From Nanobdellota archaeon (GTDB taxonomy: Archaea; Nanobdellota; Nanobdellia; Woesearchaeales; JAHIVG01): a DNA stretch of 35,159 nt. The notes beneath the pieces were generated by a model. The model was not told the origin of the DNA and did no database searches. It was given only the letters and a program-made list of their open reading frames with translations. The DNA lies in assembly GCA_018816705.1 (NCBI GenBank), contig JAHIVG010000111.1:1-35159 (forward strand), given 5' to 3'. The position numbers and the translations under genes were made by a program. Below are positions 1 to 8,342 of this stretch, piece after piece; position 1 is the first letter of the stretch; each line of letters begins with the position of its first letter.

Positions 1-5
1 GGCTT

Positions 6-959
6 TTGACAAAAAAGCAGCTGGAAATCTCAATATGTTCATGTGAATTGCAGGACCTGATATTAACCTTGTTATCATCCTCTGACTGGAAATCTCCTGT
101 TTTAGAAGACCCAGAAAAGTGGTTAGCGATCAATCCCCACAGATATGATATCATTTCACCGCACGGAAAATTCATTCATGAAAGAATATCACCAGAAAGA
201 GAGAATGCTCCGATGCTTGAGATTGTTCTCTTTTGCCAAACACATTTTCGTCCTGGGGCACGTCAAAAAACAATCGCGCTTCTCCCGATGCACCATGATC
301 ATATTTTCCAAGCGGGGAAGACATTGATTGAATCCCAAAAATTTGATTTTCTTGGTATAGAAGGTTATACAGGAGCATATGAGATAATGCAGGGTGTATT
401 GAATACTACGTTCTGTGACGGCTCTCCTTTGAATTGCGCCACCTACATATTAGAAGAGAGCGATTGGTTCAGTATTCGGGCAGGGGAAAAATTGGAACAT
501 GAATTCAAATGGAGGCTTAACACTTATGGAATTGATGATTATGAGAAAGCGGGTCTGTTGCCAGAAGAAGAAAGGGATAGAATTGAATCAAAATTTGCTC
601 AGATATACTTTGATTATGCGATTTATAGGCAAAAATATGAACTTGGACTTGCCTCTGGAGAAAATCTTCAAGATAAAGCGCAAAGGGTGCTGAATAATTG
701 CCGTGTCATCTTTGAACAATATTATAAACTGTTAATTGAGAGGGGTCTTTCTGCTGCAAGGGTCGCTATACACCATATGATAGAAAAAAATCTTTATAAG
801 GGCCTTATTGTCTTCGGCGGCCTGCACTTCTTGCAGTTTAAAGAGATCTTTGATAGGTTCATTGATGATGAGGGCTTAAGGAAAAAGTTGGTCACTGAAG
901 CCAATGGAAATCCAAAAACTACCTTATCATATTGGATTTTTTTGCCTCATAATAGCTGA
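6..959 (+). CDS. hypothetical protein, possibly 5'-truncated by window edge (contains IVFGGLHF and LGIEGYTG motifs)
   Basis: 317 aa ORF; TTG start at window edge; no family recognised with confidence. Confidence 0.6.
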   Translation: MTKKQLEISICSCELQDLILTLLSSSDWKSPVLEDPEKWLAINPHRYDIISPHGKFIHERISPERENAPMLEIVLFCQTHFRPGARQKTIALLPMHHDHIFQAGKTLIESQKFDFLGIEGYTGAYEIMQGVLNTTFCDGSPLNCATYILEESDWFSIRAGEKLEHEFKWRLNTYGIDDYEKAGLLPEEERDRIESKFAQIYFDYAIYRQKYELGLASGENLQDKAQRVLNNCRVIFEQYYKLLIERGLSAARVAIHHMIEKNLYKGLIVFGGLHFLQFKEIFDRFIDDEGLRKKLVTEANGNPKTTLSYWIFLPHNS

Positions 960-970
960 TTAACCGCAAT

Positions 971-979
971 TAATAAAAA
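971..979 (+). promoter_or_regulatory. TATA-like box for tRNA-Ile
   Basis: taataaaaa ending 26 nt before tRNA position 1. Confidence 0.5.
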
Positions 980-1042
980 CCCTTGTTATTAACTCACATG
1001 TTCCGGGCCCGTAGCTTAGTCTGGTGGAGCGCTGCTCTTATA

Positions 1043-1061
1043 TGGGAGTGTTCTCGATGAC
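1043..1061 (+). other. tRNA-Ile intron 1 (19 nt, canonical 37/38)
   Basis: CTGCT|CTTA|TAT|GGGA-GTGT-TCTC|GATG|ACA|AGCAG: 3-nt bulges and inner helix; central helix has mismatches. Confidence 0.7.
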
Positions 1062-1083
1062 AAGCAGTGGTCGTGGGTTCAAA

Positions 1084-1096
1084 AGAAAGCTGAAAG
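1084..1096 (+). other. tRNA-Ile intron 2 (13 nt, T-loop 59/60)
   Basis: GTGGG|TTCA|AAA-GAAAGC|TGAA|AGT|CCCAC: bulge-helix-loop with perfect 4-bp TTCA/TGAA. Confidence 0.85.
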
Positions 1097-1111
1097 TCCC
1101 ACCGGGCCCAT

Positions 1112-3484
1112 TTATTTCATCACGAGCTGTATCTTTTCCTTCCTGTCCTTGTTCATCTCGTAGACGCCTGACAGCACTTCCATTGACCTCTGCTGGGGCG
1201 TGAAGTCAAAGTATGCTACATAATCCTTCCCTTGCTTCTGGAGCTTAAACCCGATCTCTTTCAGAGCCATGTTGTCAGCATATTTCGTCTTGTCACCTGA
1301 GATTGACGTATTCACTGCCACCAGCCGCACAGGCCTCCGCATCTCAGAGTCCAGCATCTCAAACACTATATCATAGCTGTTCAGCTCGAATATCATCGGC
1401 GCAATCTCATCGTAGCGGCTCTCTGCCCGCTTCACTGCATCGGGCGCGTCAATGGCAGCGTGGAATAGCCTCCTTTCCACCAGGTATTCATCCCCCCTGC
1501 TTAACGCATCGACAATCTTCCTGTATCCAGTAGGAGTGAGCGTGTGCTTACTATCCGCGACACCGACACTTGCCATGGACAGGAAGTTCTCGAATCTCAG
1601 TCCACTTGGCATGTCATCGGTATTGACTTGGCTGACGCAGGTTATCAAGGCCATCCCGTAACTCTCGACCAGGCCTGATTGGAAATAGCTCAGTCCTTTG
1701 TCCTCCCTTCTCAGCGCATTTAGACTGATTTCCCATTCATCCACGCTGTAGCCTGTGCAGTGTACCAGTTTTTTACCTTCACATGCCTCTATCTGATCCT
1801 TATATTTTGTTGCTTCCTCTTCAGGCAGCGTTATCCTCCCCTTTGCGGCCCTTGACATGCTGTGTATCTTTGCTATCAGGTCCTGGCTGCCTGATTCCAG
1901 GTGATGGAGGTGTTCCATTGCCTTCTTAAGTCCGGCTGCTGAGATGAACAATGGATGGTCGCGGTACTGCACTAATGTGTCTCGCGCTTTGAGGTCATCT
2001 GCAGTGAACTTCTCAAGGCTGCCGTAGTGGTTGAGCATGTCCTCGACATGGCTCTTGAAATCAGCCATTGAATCTACCTTCTTGCCGTTCTGTAACCTTT
2101 CCTCTGCGTCGAACCTTTCCCTTCCGAGGCTCCATTTGCCTGCGATGACACTCTTTACGAGCTGCCTTGCAGCCTTGTCAGTCTCTCCGCTGTATCCGCT
2201 GCTGAATTGCCCTGCCTTCCAGTTCCAGTAGAGCTGGTCCACGACCTTGGCAACATCGTTGCCTGCATCTTTCAATACTTCCCTTGCATTGGCCTGTCGG
2301 TCTTTCGCCAGCCCGGGCCTCACCCTCAGCGCAGACCACATTAGGACATATGGCACCGTCTCTCCTGCCAATGCACCCCTGACATTGATATAGCGCTCGA
2401 ATTCTGGATTATCGAGTTTCTCGTTCTTGGCCAAGAGCTGCAGGTCATCCATCACAGACCCCACTGTCTGCGTGACGTTCCCTGTCATCTGGCTCATCGC
2501 ATACCAATAGACGATAAGCTTGTTAGCATCAGGCACTGTTTCAACACGTGGATCCATCATCATCTCTAAGGAATTCCTCACAACAGCTGGAGCCTGTACC
2601 TGCTTGCGCATGAAATTGATGAGGTCTCCAGGTTTCTCGATGGCTTTCAGCATCACAGTGTAATCATTCGTGGCTTCAGCGTGTTCAAACAGCCTGTCCA
2701 GCTTCATCAGGACCCGGTAGTCCACCCCGAAGTTCACCTTCTTCGTTCTCTCTCCGTCCCTGATTATCTGCCGGGCCTCTTTGGCCACTCCCTCATAGTC
2801 CATCTCTCTTATCGACCTTATGAATTCCACTAGCTCATGATGCTTCTGCTTCTCGGACTCTGATAGCTCTTGTATCATCATTTGGGCCTTTGCCAGGTTC
2901 TGGCGTGCTGTCTCTCTGTGAAGAGCCAATGCTTTTGCTGCCTTCACATCTCTCCCTTCCGGTTCGAAATCGAAGTTCTGCCAGTGGTCATAACAGTCAT
3001 ATCCTGCCGACATCATCAGCTCGGGATCATTATCCCTGCTTTCGTATCCGCATGTGATTATGTTGCCTACCTCGGTAAGGCCGTGGAGGAAGCACCTGTT
3101 CTTCGGATCCTCCTTGTCGAGCGCGTAATGGGCGTTGATGGGAACCCACAGCTCTTTTGCTAGGAAATAATTGTCATGCCCTTGGCTGAGATCTACATCT
3201 CCTTTGCGAAGATCGAGGCCGAGGGTGTTCTTCGCCCTGATTAAGGGCAGCTTGTTATTCGCCCTGAGGACGTACTCAGCTGCCCAGCCGAAGATATAAT
3301 AATCGATTCCCAGCTCTTCTGGGAGGCCGTTAAGCATCTTTCCGAGCACGATCGCTCTCATCTTCTTTCCGCCTACCAGATAGTGGTCCAGGGCTTCTGC
3401 TGCGAGCATGGCTGCATCTGGGTCAGAACGCTTGAAATGCGACATGACCTTCCGCAATCTGCCTTCTAAATCGTTGTCCCCCAT
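1112..3484 (-). CDS. large hypothetical protein (790 aa)
   Basis: Long ORF, ATG start, no transmembrane-like stretches; stop 1 nt from the tRNA-Ile 3' end. Confidence 0.85.
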   Translation of the reverse strand: MGDNDLEGRLRKVMSHFKRSDPDAAMLAAEALDHYLVGGKKMRAIVLGKMLNGLPEELGIDYYIFGWAAEYVLRANNKLPLIRAKNTLGLDLRKGDVDLSQGHDNYFLAKELWVPINAHYALDKEDPKNRCFLHGLTEVGNIITCGYESRDNDPELMMSAGYDCYDHWQNFDFEPEGRDVKAAKALALHRETARQNLAKAQMMIQELSESEKQKHHELVEFIRSIREMDYEGVAKEARQIIRDGERTKKVNFGVDYRVLMKLDRLFEHAEATNDYTVMLKAIEKPGDLINFMRKQVQAPAVVRNSLEMMMDPRVETVPDANKLIVYWYAMSQMTGNVTQTVGSVMDDLQLLAKNEKLDNPEFERYINVRGALAGETVPYVLMWSALRVRPGLAKDRQANAREVLKDAGNDVAKVVDQLYWNWKAGQFSSGYSGETDKAARQLVKSVIAGKWSLGRERFDAEERLQNGKKVDSMADFKSHVEDMLNHYGSLEKFTADDLKARDTLVQYRDHPLFISAAGLKKAMEHLHHLESGSQDLIAKIHSMSRAAKGRITLPEEEATKYKDQIEACEGKKLVHCTGYSVDEWEISLNALRREDKGLSYFQSGLVESYGMALITCVSQVNTDDMPSGLRFENFLSMASVGVADSKHTLTPTGYRKIVDALSRGDEYLVERRLFHAAIDAPDAVKRAESRYDEIAPMIFELNSYDIVFEMLDSEMRRPVRLVAVNTSISGDKTKYADNMALKEIGFKLQKQGKDYVAYFDFTPQQRSMEVLSGVYEMNKDRKEKIQLVMK

Positions 3485-3543
3485 GAGTGGGGGGTAATGC
3501 GGAGGGGTTTAAAAAGGTTTTGAGGAATGCCTAATAAAAAAGC

Positions 3544-3550
3544 TTAAAAA
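3544..3550 (+). promoter_or_regulatory. TATA-like box for tRNA-Gly
   Basis: ttaaaaa ending 26 nt before tRNA position 1. Confidence 0.5.
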
Positions 3551-3575
3551 CAGGATGCCATTCCAAAAGGCCTGT

Positions 3576-3658
3576 GCGGCAGTAGTCTAATGGTAGGACA
3601 CTACCCTGCCAAAGATTGTAGATCGGTGGTAATCGGGGTTCGAATCCCCGCTGCCGCA
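3576..3658 (+). tRNA. tRNA-Gly(GCC), one intron
   Basis: Acceptor GCGGCAG/CTGCCGC, D stem GTCT/GGAC, anticodon stem CTACC/GGTGG, T arm CGGGG TTCGAAT CCCCG. Confidence 0.93.
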
Positions 3659-4374
3659 TTTCTTAGGACCTTCGCCTTCCTCGGATTAGAAAATCCAATC
3701 ATTTGATAAAAATCCTCCAGTTCCTTTTTTCGCACTGTGATTTCATAACAATCTCGACAATTCGGTCTTGAATCATGGATTTTGACCAATTTGTGGTCAA
3801 TAAATAATTTAAAAAGAATATTCGAAATTTGTTCCATAAGCACTTTTGATATTGTCTTTACTCTCACTCTATATGTGTCAGCGTGTCCGTCCGTGTCGAA
3901 AACACCTCTGACAAAATGAGTAATAAACTCATAAGAATACGTACCAACATCATGTTTCAAGCAGACATTCTCGATTTTCCGATTTATCACGAGGAATGAA
4001 TCAATCAAATCAAATATTTTCCTTGAATAGAACATTAACATGAGTTGTGTTTGACTTTTGTAATATATCTTAACTTCCTTATTGAAATTATCTTCAATAA
4101 GTCTTTTAAGGTATAAAGCATAATCATAATCCTGTTTAGCATGTAAATGTATAGTTATGGTATGATGCCCAGTCTTTCTATCGTGGAAATATGATCCATC
4201 ACCCGCAAAAACACCTAAAAATTCCCCGATAACTTTAGGATTTGTCGGGATTCTTACTTCATCATATTTCTTATTAAAAAACCTCTGATTATTATGCGAA
4301 TGTGATATTTTATCGACCAGTTCCATTTCATAATGTAATTGTCGATTAATCATTTCATTATTAATCATTTTCAT
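3601..4374 (-). CDS. LAGLIDADG-family homing endonuclease-like protein
   Basis: Two LAGLIDADG-like motifs (VIGEFLGVFAGDGSY, FVRGVFDTDGHA); C-terminal ~19 residues encoded antisense to tRNA-Gly. Confidence 0.8.
   Translation of the reverse strand: MKMINNEMINRQLHYEMELVDKISHSHNNQRFFNKKYDEVRIPTNPKVIGEFLGVFAGDGSYFHDRKTGHHTITIHLHAKQDYDYALYLKRLIEDNFNKEVKIYYKSQTQLMLMFYSRKIFDLIDSFLVINRKIENVCLKHDVGTYSYEFITHFVRGVFDTDGHADTYRVRVKTISKVLMEQISNILFKLFIDHKLVKIHDSRPNCRDCYEITVRKKELEDFYQMIGFSNPRKAKVLRNAAAGIRTPITTDLQSLAG
3612..3623 (+). other. tRNA-Gly intron (12 nt, 37/38)
   Basis: CTACC|CTGC|CAAAGATT|GTAG|ATC|GGTGG: minimal bulge-helix-loop; splicing gives loop CTGCCAC. Confidence 0.85.
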
Positions 4375-4509
4375 AGTAGATTAAAAAAATTCCATATTTA
4401 AATAGCTCATGTCAGCCTATGTCCAGTGACCAGTGGCATTCCTAATGATGAATATTATAACGTAAAAATGAAAGGCTCTATTACTTTAATAATTATGGGC
4501 CCGGCCGGA

Positions 4510-4553
4510 AGTTCGACCTTTGGTCACACGCCCGAAGGCGAACGCCTGAGGTT
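4510..4553 (-). other. tRNA-Val T-loop intron (44 nt)
   Basis: GCCGG|TTCG|AGA|ACCT...AGGT|CGAA|CTT|CCGGC: perfect BHB; splicing gives T-loop TTCGAGT. Confidence 0.9.
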
Positions 4554-4592
4554 CTCGAACCGGCGATCTTCGCCGTGTAAGGGCAACGTCAT

Positions 4593-4610
4593 GTATGGAG
4601 CCGAAGGCTT
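4593..4610 (-). other. tRNA-Val D-loop intron (18 nt)
   Basis: GTGG|CTA|AGCC-TTC-GGCT|CCAT|ACA: bulge-helix-bulge; splicing gives GTCTAGTGGCTATGAC. Confidence 0.88.
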
Positions 4611-4654
4611 AGCCACTAGACTACGGGCCCGCAGCGAAAAGTTATTTGATTAGG

Positions 4655-4662
4655 TATTTAAA
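4655..4662 (-). promoter_or_regulatory. TATA-like box for tRNA-Val
   Basis: minus-strand TTTAAATA, 25 nt from tRNA position 1. Confidence 0.5.
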
Positions 4663-4705
4663 TATAGCGATACTTTTATATATTGCCATCGACGGAATGG
4701 TTGAT

Positions 4706-5446
4706 ATGGAAGACAAGCTCTTCGAGATGTTGATGCAGGAGGATGACATCACCTGGCAGGCGATGATATACGAGCTTGTCCGCAAGGAGGGCTGGGATCC
4801 CTGGGACATCGACGTCTCTGCCCTCGCTCAGAGGTTCTTGGACATGCTGAAGAAGCTGAAAGAGATGAACTTACGCATCTCTGGCAAGATGGTGCTGGCA
4901 GCAGCTATCCTGCTGAAGCTGAAGTCCACCAGGCTGGTGGGAGAGGACCTTGATGAGTTCGACCGGATAATATCATCCTCAGAGACCACAGAAGATGAGT
5001 TCTATGATGAGCTTGAGGCAGCAGCCGCAAAGGAACAGGAGCATGACCCGGAGAACTTCCAATTAGTGCCCAAGACTCCCCAGCCGAGGAAGAGGAAAGT
5101 GTCTGTCTATGACTTGATGGATGCGTTGCAGAAGGCCATAGAAGTGAAGCGCCGCCGCGTCATCGATAGCATTCCCGCCGCACCCGAAGTCTCTGCTCCG
5201 AAGAAGCATGTGAACATATCCGAGATGATCCAGAATGTCTATAACCAGATCGCGATCTACTTCAAGGACCAGAAGGGCAGCAGACTGTACTTCTCCCAGC
5301 TCATCCCCTCTGAATCCAGGGAGGACAAGGTCCGTACCTTCATCCCTCTCCTCCATCTCACCCATCAACGCAGGATCAACCTTGATCAGGACGCCCACTT
5401 CTCAGACATCGAGATCTTTGTGAGGACACCTGAAAAGGCGCAGTAA
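4706..5446 (+). CDS. scpA: segregation and condensation protein ScpA (kleisin)
   Basis: MEDKLFEMLMQEDDITWQAMIYELVRKEGWDPWDIDVSALAQRFLDMLKK... N-terminal kleisin signature; start moved to ATG 4706. Confidence 0.85.
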   Translation: MEDKLFEMLMQEDDITWQAMIYELVRKEGWDPWDIDVSALAQRFLDMLKKLKEMNLRISGKMVLAAAILLKLKSTRLVGEDLDEFDRIISSSETTEDEFYDELEAAAAKEQEHDPENFQLVPKTPQPRKRKVSVYDLMDALQKAIEVKRRRVIDSIPAAPEVSAPKKHVNISEMIQNVYNQIAIYFKDQKGSRLYFSQLIPSESREDKVRTFIPLLHLTHQRRINLDQDAHFSDIEIFVRTPEKAQ

Positions 5447-5469
5447 ATCATTCCAGCCTCAACATGACT

Positions 5470-5550
5470 TTTTCAAAGGCCGACTACTTGTGGGCGGGTG
5501 GGGGTAAAGTGGAGGCAGCGGATGGGGACATGTAAGCCTTATAAGGGCTG
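5470..5550 (+). repeat. dispersed G-rich intergenic element, copy A
   Basis: AAAGGCCGACTACTTGTGGGCGGGTGGGGGTAAAGTGGAGGCAGCGGATGGGGACATGTAAGCC; resembles copies B-D. Confidence 0.6.
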
Positions 5551-5622
5551 GCGGCAGATCATCCAACAAATAATCAAAACCTATTTAAATGGCCCCTCAC
5601 CTATCCAGACAGGGGTTGACAT

Positions 5623-6573
5623 ATGCAGAGCGACATCCAATTAATCACCGGAACCGCGCATCCAGAGCTAGCCGGCAAGATAGCCAAGCAGCTCGGCATG
5701 AGGCTCGGGAAGTTGGAGCTGAAGCGCTTCGCCAACGGCGAGACCTATGCCCGCATCACAGAGACAGCCAGAGGGAGGGACGTTTTCATCATCCAGCCCA
5801 CTTGCCGCCCGGTGAACGACAACCTGATGGAACTCCTGATAATCATCGATGCCATGCGACGCTCTTCCGCCGGCAGGATCCATGCTGTCATACCTTGGTA
5901 TGGATATAGCAGGCAGGACCGCCAGGCCAAGTCCAGGGAGCCGATAACAGCTAAGCTTGTTGCCAACATGCTCTCTGCAGCAGGCGTTGACCATGTCCTT
6001 ACCATTGATCTCCACAGCGGTCAGACGCAGGGATTCTTCGATGTGCCTGTTGACCATCTCTACGGCCTTCCGGTGCTCGCAGAATACATCAAGAAGAAAG
6101 GCTTGAAAGACCTTGTGGTCGTCGGCCCCGACGTGGGTGCTTCCAAGAAGGCTGACAAGTTCTCCAAGACCCTGGGGGCTGACATCGCGATCGTCCATAA
6201 GTCCAGGCCCAAGCCGAACCAGGCGATAGCCCATTCAATAATCGGTAACGTAAACGGCAAGAACGTGGTCATCATCGATGACATGATAGATACGGGCGGC
6301 ACGATCGTCGAGGCCGTGAACCTGTGCAAGAAAGAGGGCGCTGAGGATATCTACGTCTGCGCCACGCACGCGGTCTTCTCCCCGCCCTGCGTCGAGAGAA
6401 TGTCGAAGCTGCCAGTCAAGGAGATAGTCGTGACAGACACGTTCCCTCTCCCGGAAGAGAAGCGATTCCCTTCCTTGGTGATAATTTCCATCGCTCCGCT
6501 GATCGCTGAGGCCATCAAGCGCATTCATGAAGAGAGTTCATTGACCCCGCTGTCAGACGGGAACATGACCTAG
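5623..6573 (+). CDS. prs: ribose-phosphate pyrophosphokinase
   Basis: Contains PWYGYSRQDRQ and PRPP loop VVIIDDMIDTGGTIVEA. Confidence 0.97.
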   Translation: MQSDIQLITGTAHPELAGKIAKQLGMRLGKLELKRFANGETYARITETARGRDVFIIQPTCRPVNDNLMELLIIIDAMRRSSAGRIHAVIPWYGYSRQDRQAKSREPITAKLVANMLSAAGVDHVLTIDLHSGQTQGFFDVPVDHLYGLPVLAEYIKKKGLKDLVVVGPDVGASKKADKFSKTLGADIAIVHKSRPKPNQAIAHSIIGNVNGKNVVIIDDMIDTGGTIVEAVNLCKKEGAEDIYVCATHAVFSPPCVERMSKLPVKEIVVTDTFPLPEEKRFPSLVIISIAPLIAEAIKRIHEESSLTPLSDGNMT

Positions 6574-6582
6574 GTGAAAATC

Positions 6583-6990
6583 ATGGTAGACGAGAAGAAG
6601 GTCCAGGAAAAATATATGGAATATCAGATGGTTGAGCAGCAGCTGAAGCAGCTCCAGCAGCAGATACAGGCTATCGACTCCAAGCTGGAGGAAGCCGCTG
6701 TATTGTTCAATTCCTTGGAGGAGATCAAGGCTGCCAAGCCCGGCTCTGAGGTATTGGTCCCGATGAGCAACGGCATCTTTGTCAAGGGCACCCTCACTGA
6801 TGCGAGCACGATGCTCGTCAACGTGGGCGGCGGTGTCGTCGTGGACAAGACTGTCCAGGAAGTGAAGGATCTGATTAAGACCCAGATCGACGAGATCCAG
6901 AAGGCCCGGGAACAGGCCGTCATCGAGTTCGAGAAGGTGCTTAAGAGCTATTCCGACATCGAAGAGCAGCTCAAGAAGATGGTAGAATAA
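6583..6990 (+). CDS. pfdA: prefoldin subunit alpha
   Basis: Coiled-coil plus VPMSNGIFVKGTLTDASTMLVNVGGGVVVDKTV. Confidence 0.92.
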   Translation: MVDEKKVQEKYMEYQMVEQQLKQLQQQIQAIDSKLEEAAVLFNSLEEIKAAKPGSEVLVPMSNGIFVKGTLTDASTMLVNVGGGVVVDKTVQEVKDLIKTQIDEIQKAREQAVIEFEKVLKSYSDIEEQLKKMVE

Positions 6991-6991
6991 G

Positions 6992-8341
6992 ATGTTCAAG
7001 TTCCTCAAGGACAAGCTGAAGAAGACGATTTCTAGGTTCTCGCAGAAGGTGAAGGAAGAGCTCGAGGAGAAGCCTGAGGAACCTACTGAAGAGAAACCAG
7101 AGGAGATCGAGAAACCAGAAGAGCCTGTCGGGACACCCGAGCCAAAACTTATTGAAAAACCCGAGGAGAAGGAGCCTGAAGAAGAGTCCCCTGAAGTTCC
7201 TGATGAAAAGAGTGAAGAGACCGAGGGACCGGAAGCACCCGAGGTCAAGGGACCCGCAGTCGGATCCGAGGAGCCTGTCGTCGAAGAACCCGAGCCTGAA
7301 CCGCAAGTTCCTGAGAAAGAGCCGGAACCCATTATAGAGAAAACAGGGGAAACGCCGGAGCCTGTCGAAGACAAACCTCTAGAAAGACTTGAGCCAGAGG
7401 AGGGAGCTGAAGAACCTGAGCCTGTAAAGCCGAAAAGATTCCTCGGCATCTTCAAGAAGAAGGAGAAACCCAAGGTCATCAAGAGGATCTCTGACACTTT
7501 TGTCACGAAGAAGCTCTCATCTGACAAGTTCGACCAGCTGTTCTGGGACCTCGAGGTCATGCTGATGGAGAACAATGTTGCGATGGAGGTCGTGGAGAAG
7601 ATAAAGGACGACCTGAAGGACCGCCTGGTCGACAAGCCCCTGAGGAGGGGCCAGCTCACAGAGGTGATCTCAGGCTCTCTCGCCGAGTCGCTGAACGGCC
7701 TGTTCTCGGTCGAGCCCATCGACCTTGTGGAAAAAGTGAAAGAGAAGAAGCCGTATGTCATCTGTTTCATCGGCGTAAACGGATCCGGAAAGACCACGAC
7801 CATCGCCAAGCTCACGCATTACTTCAAGGGGAAAGGGCTTGGCTGCGTCCTTGCTGCCGCTGACACCTTCAGGGCAGCTTCGCTAGAGCAGCTCCAGATC
7901 CATGCTGACAAGCTCGGCGTCAAGCTTATCAAGCATGATTACGGCTCAGACCCTGCTGCTGTCGCCTTTGATGCGGTTGAGCATGCCAAGGCCAAGGATA
8001 AGGATGTCGTCCTGATCGACACCGCGGGCAGGCAGCACAGCAACACTAATCTCATGGACGAATTGAAGAAGGTCATAAAGGTCGCGAAGCCTGACCTCAA
8101 GATCTTCGTCGGTGATTCCTTGACCGGAAACGACTGCGTAGAGCAGGCCCGTAACTTCAACGAGGCTGTCGGCATAGACGGTATCGTGCTATCAAAGGTT
8201 GACGTCGACGAGAAAGGAGGGGCTGCCATATCTGTCTCTTACGTGACTCGTAAGCCGATAATGTTCATCGGCACTGGCCAGGAATACCCCGACCTTGAGC
8301 CGTTTGAGAGCAGAAGGATATTAGAATCGCTTGGCATCTGA
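6992..8341 (+). CDS. ftsY: signal recognition particle receptor FtsY
   Basis: GVNGSGKTTTIAKL, DTFRAASLEQL, DTAGRQHSN, GTGQEYPDLEPF; long Pro/Glu-rich acidic N-terminus. Confidence 0.97.
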   Translation: MFKFLKDKLKKTISRFSQKVKEELEEKPEEPTEEKPEEIEKPEEPVGTPEPKLIEKPEEKEPEEESPEVPDEKSEETEGPEAPEVKGPAVGSEEPVVEEPEPEPQVPEKEPEPIIEKTGETPEPVEDKPLERLEPEEGAEEPEPVKPKRFLGIFKKKEKPKVIKRISDTFVTKKLSSDKFDQLFWDLEVMLMENNVAMEVVEKIKDDLKDRLVDKPLRRGQLTEVISGSLAESLNGLFSVEPIDLVEKVKEKKPYVICFIGVNGSGKTTTIAKLTHYFKGKGLGCVLAAADTFRAASLEQLQIHADKLGVKLIKHDYGSDPAAVAFDAVEHAKAKDKDVVLIDTAGRQHSNTNLMDELKKVIKVAKPDLKIFVGDSLTGNDCVEQARNFNEAVGIDGIVLSKVDVDEKGGAAISVSYVTRKPIMFIGTGQEYPDLEPFESRRILESLGI

Positions 8342-8342
8342 A

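Larger units (their letters stand above)
1005..1110 (+). tRNA. tRNA-Ile(UAU), two introns
   Basis: Acceptor GGGCCCG/CGGGCCC, A73; D stem GCTT/GAGC; anticodon stem CTGCT/AGCAG; T stem GTGGG/CCCAC. Removing 1043-1061 and 1084-1096 gives loop CTTATAA and T-loop TTCAAAT. Confidence 0.85.
4496..4630 (-). tRNA. tRNA-Val(UAC), two introns (D-loop and T-loop)
   Basis: Minus strand acceptor GGGCCCG/CGGGCCC, A73; anticodon arm TTGCC CTTACAC GGCGA uninterrupted; T stem GCCGG/CCGGC. Confidence 0.9.

Noticed and set aside
1005-1110. tRNA-Lys(CUU) reading, since CUU appears near the loop
   Set aside because: Shifts the anticodon stem out of register (CTGCT/AGCAG pairs perfectly) and archaeal Lys usually has G73; UAU with A73 fits Ile.
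3601-3658. C-terminal NAAAGIRTPITTDLQSLAG of the endonuclease as a meaningful domain
   Set aside because: AAGIRTP-type peptides arise from antisense translation of tRNA T arms; real as ORF extension but not evidence of a domain.
4426-4653. Plus-strand 75-aa ORF (4426-4653)
   Set aside because: Overlaps tRNA-Val antisense; non-coding.
6553-7815. 420-aa minus-strand ORF rich in Ser/Gly/Phe
   Set aside because: Antisense to ftsY and prefoldin alpha; composition mirrors the Glu/Pro codons of FtsY. Other long antisense ORFs (5668-6234, 20993-21739, 21531-22112, 29049-29594) rejected likewise.
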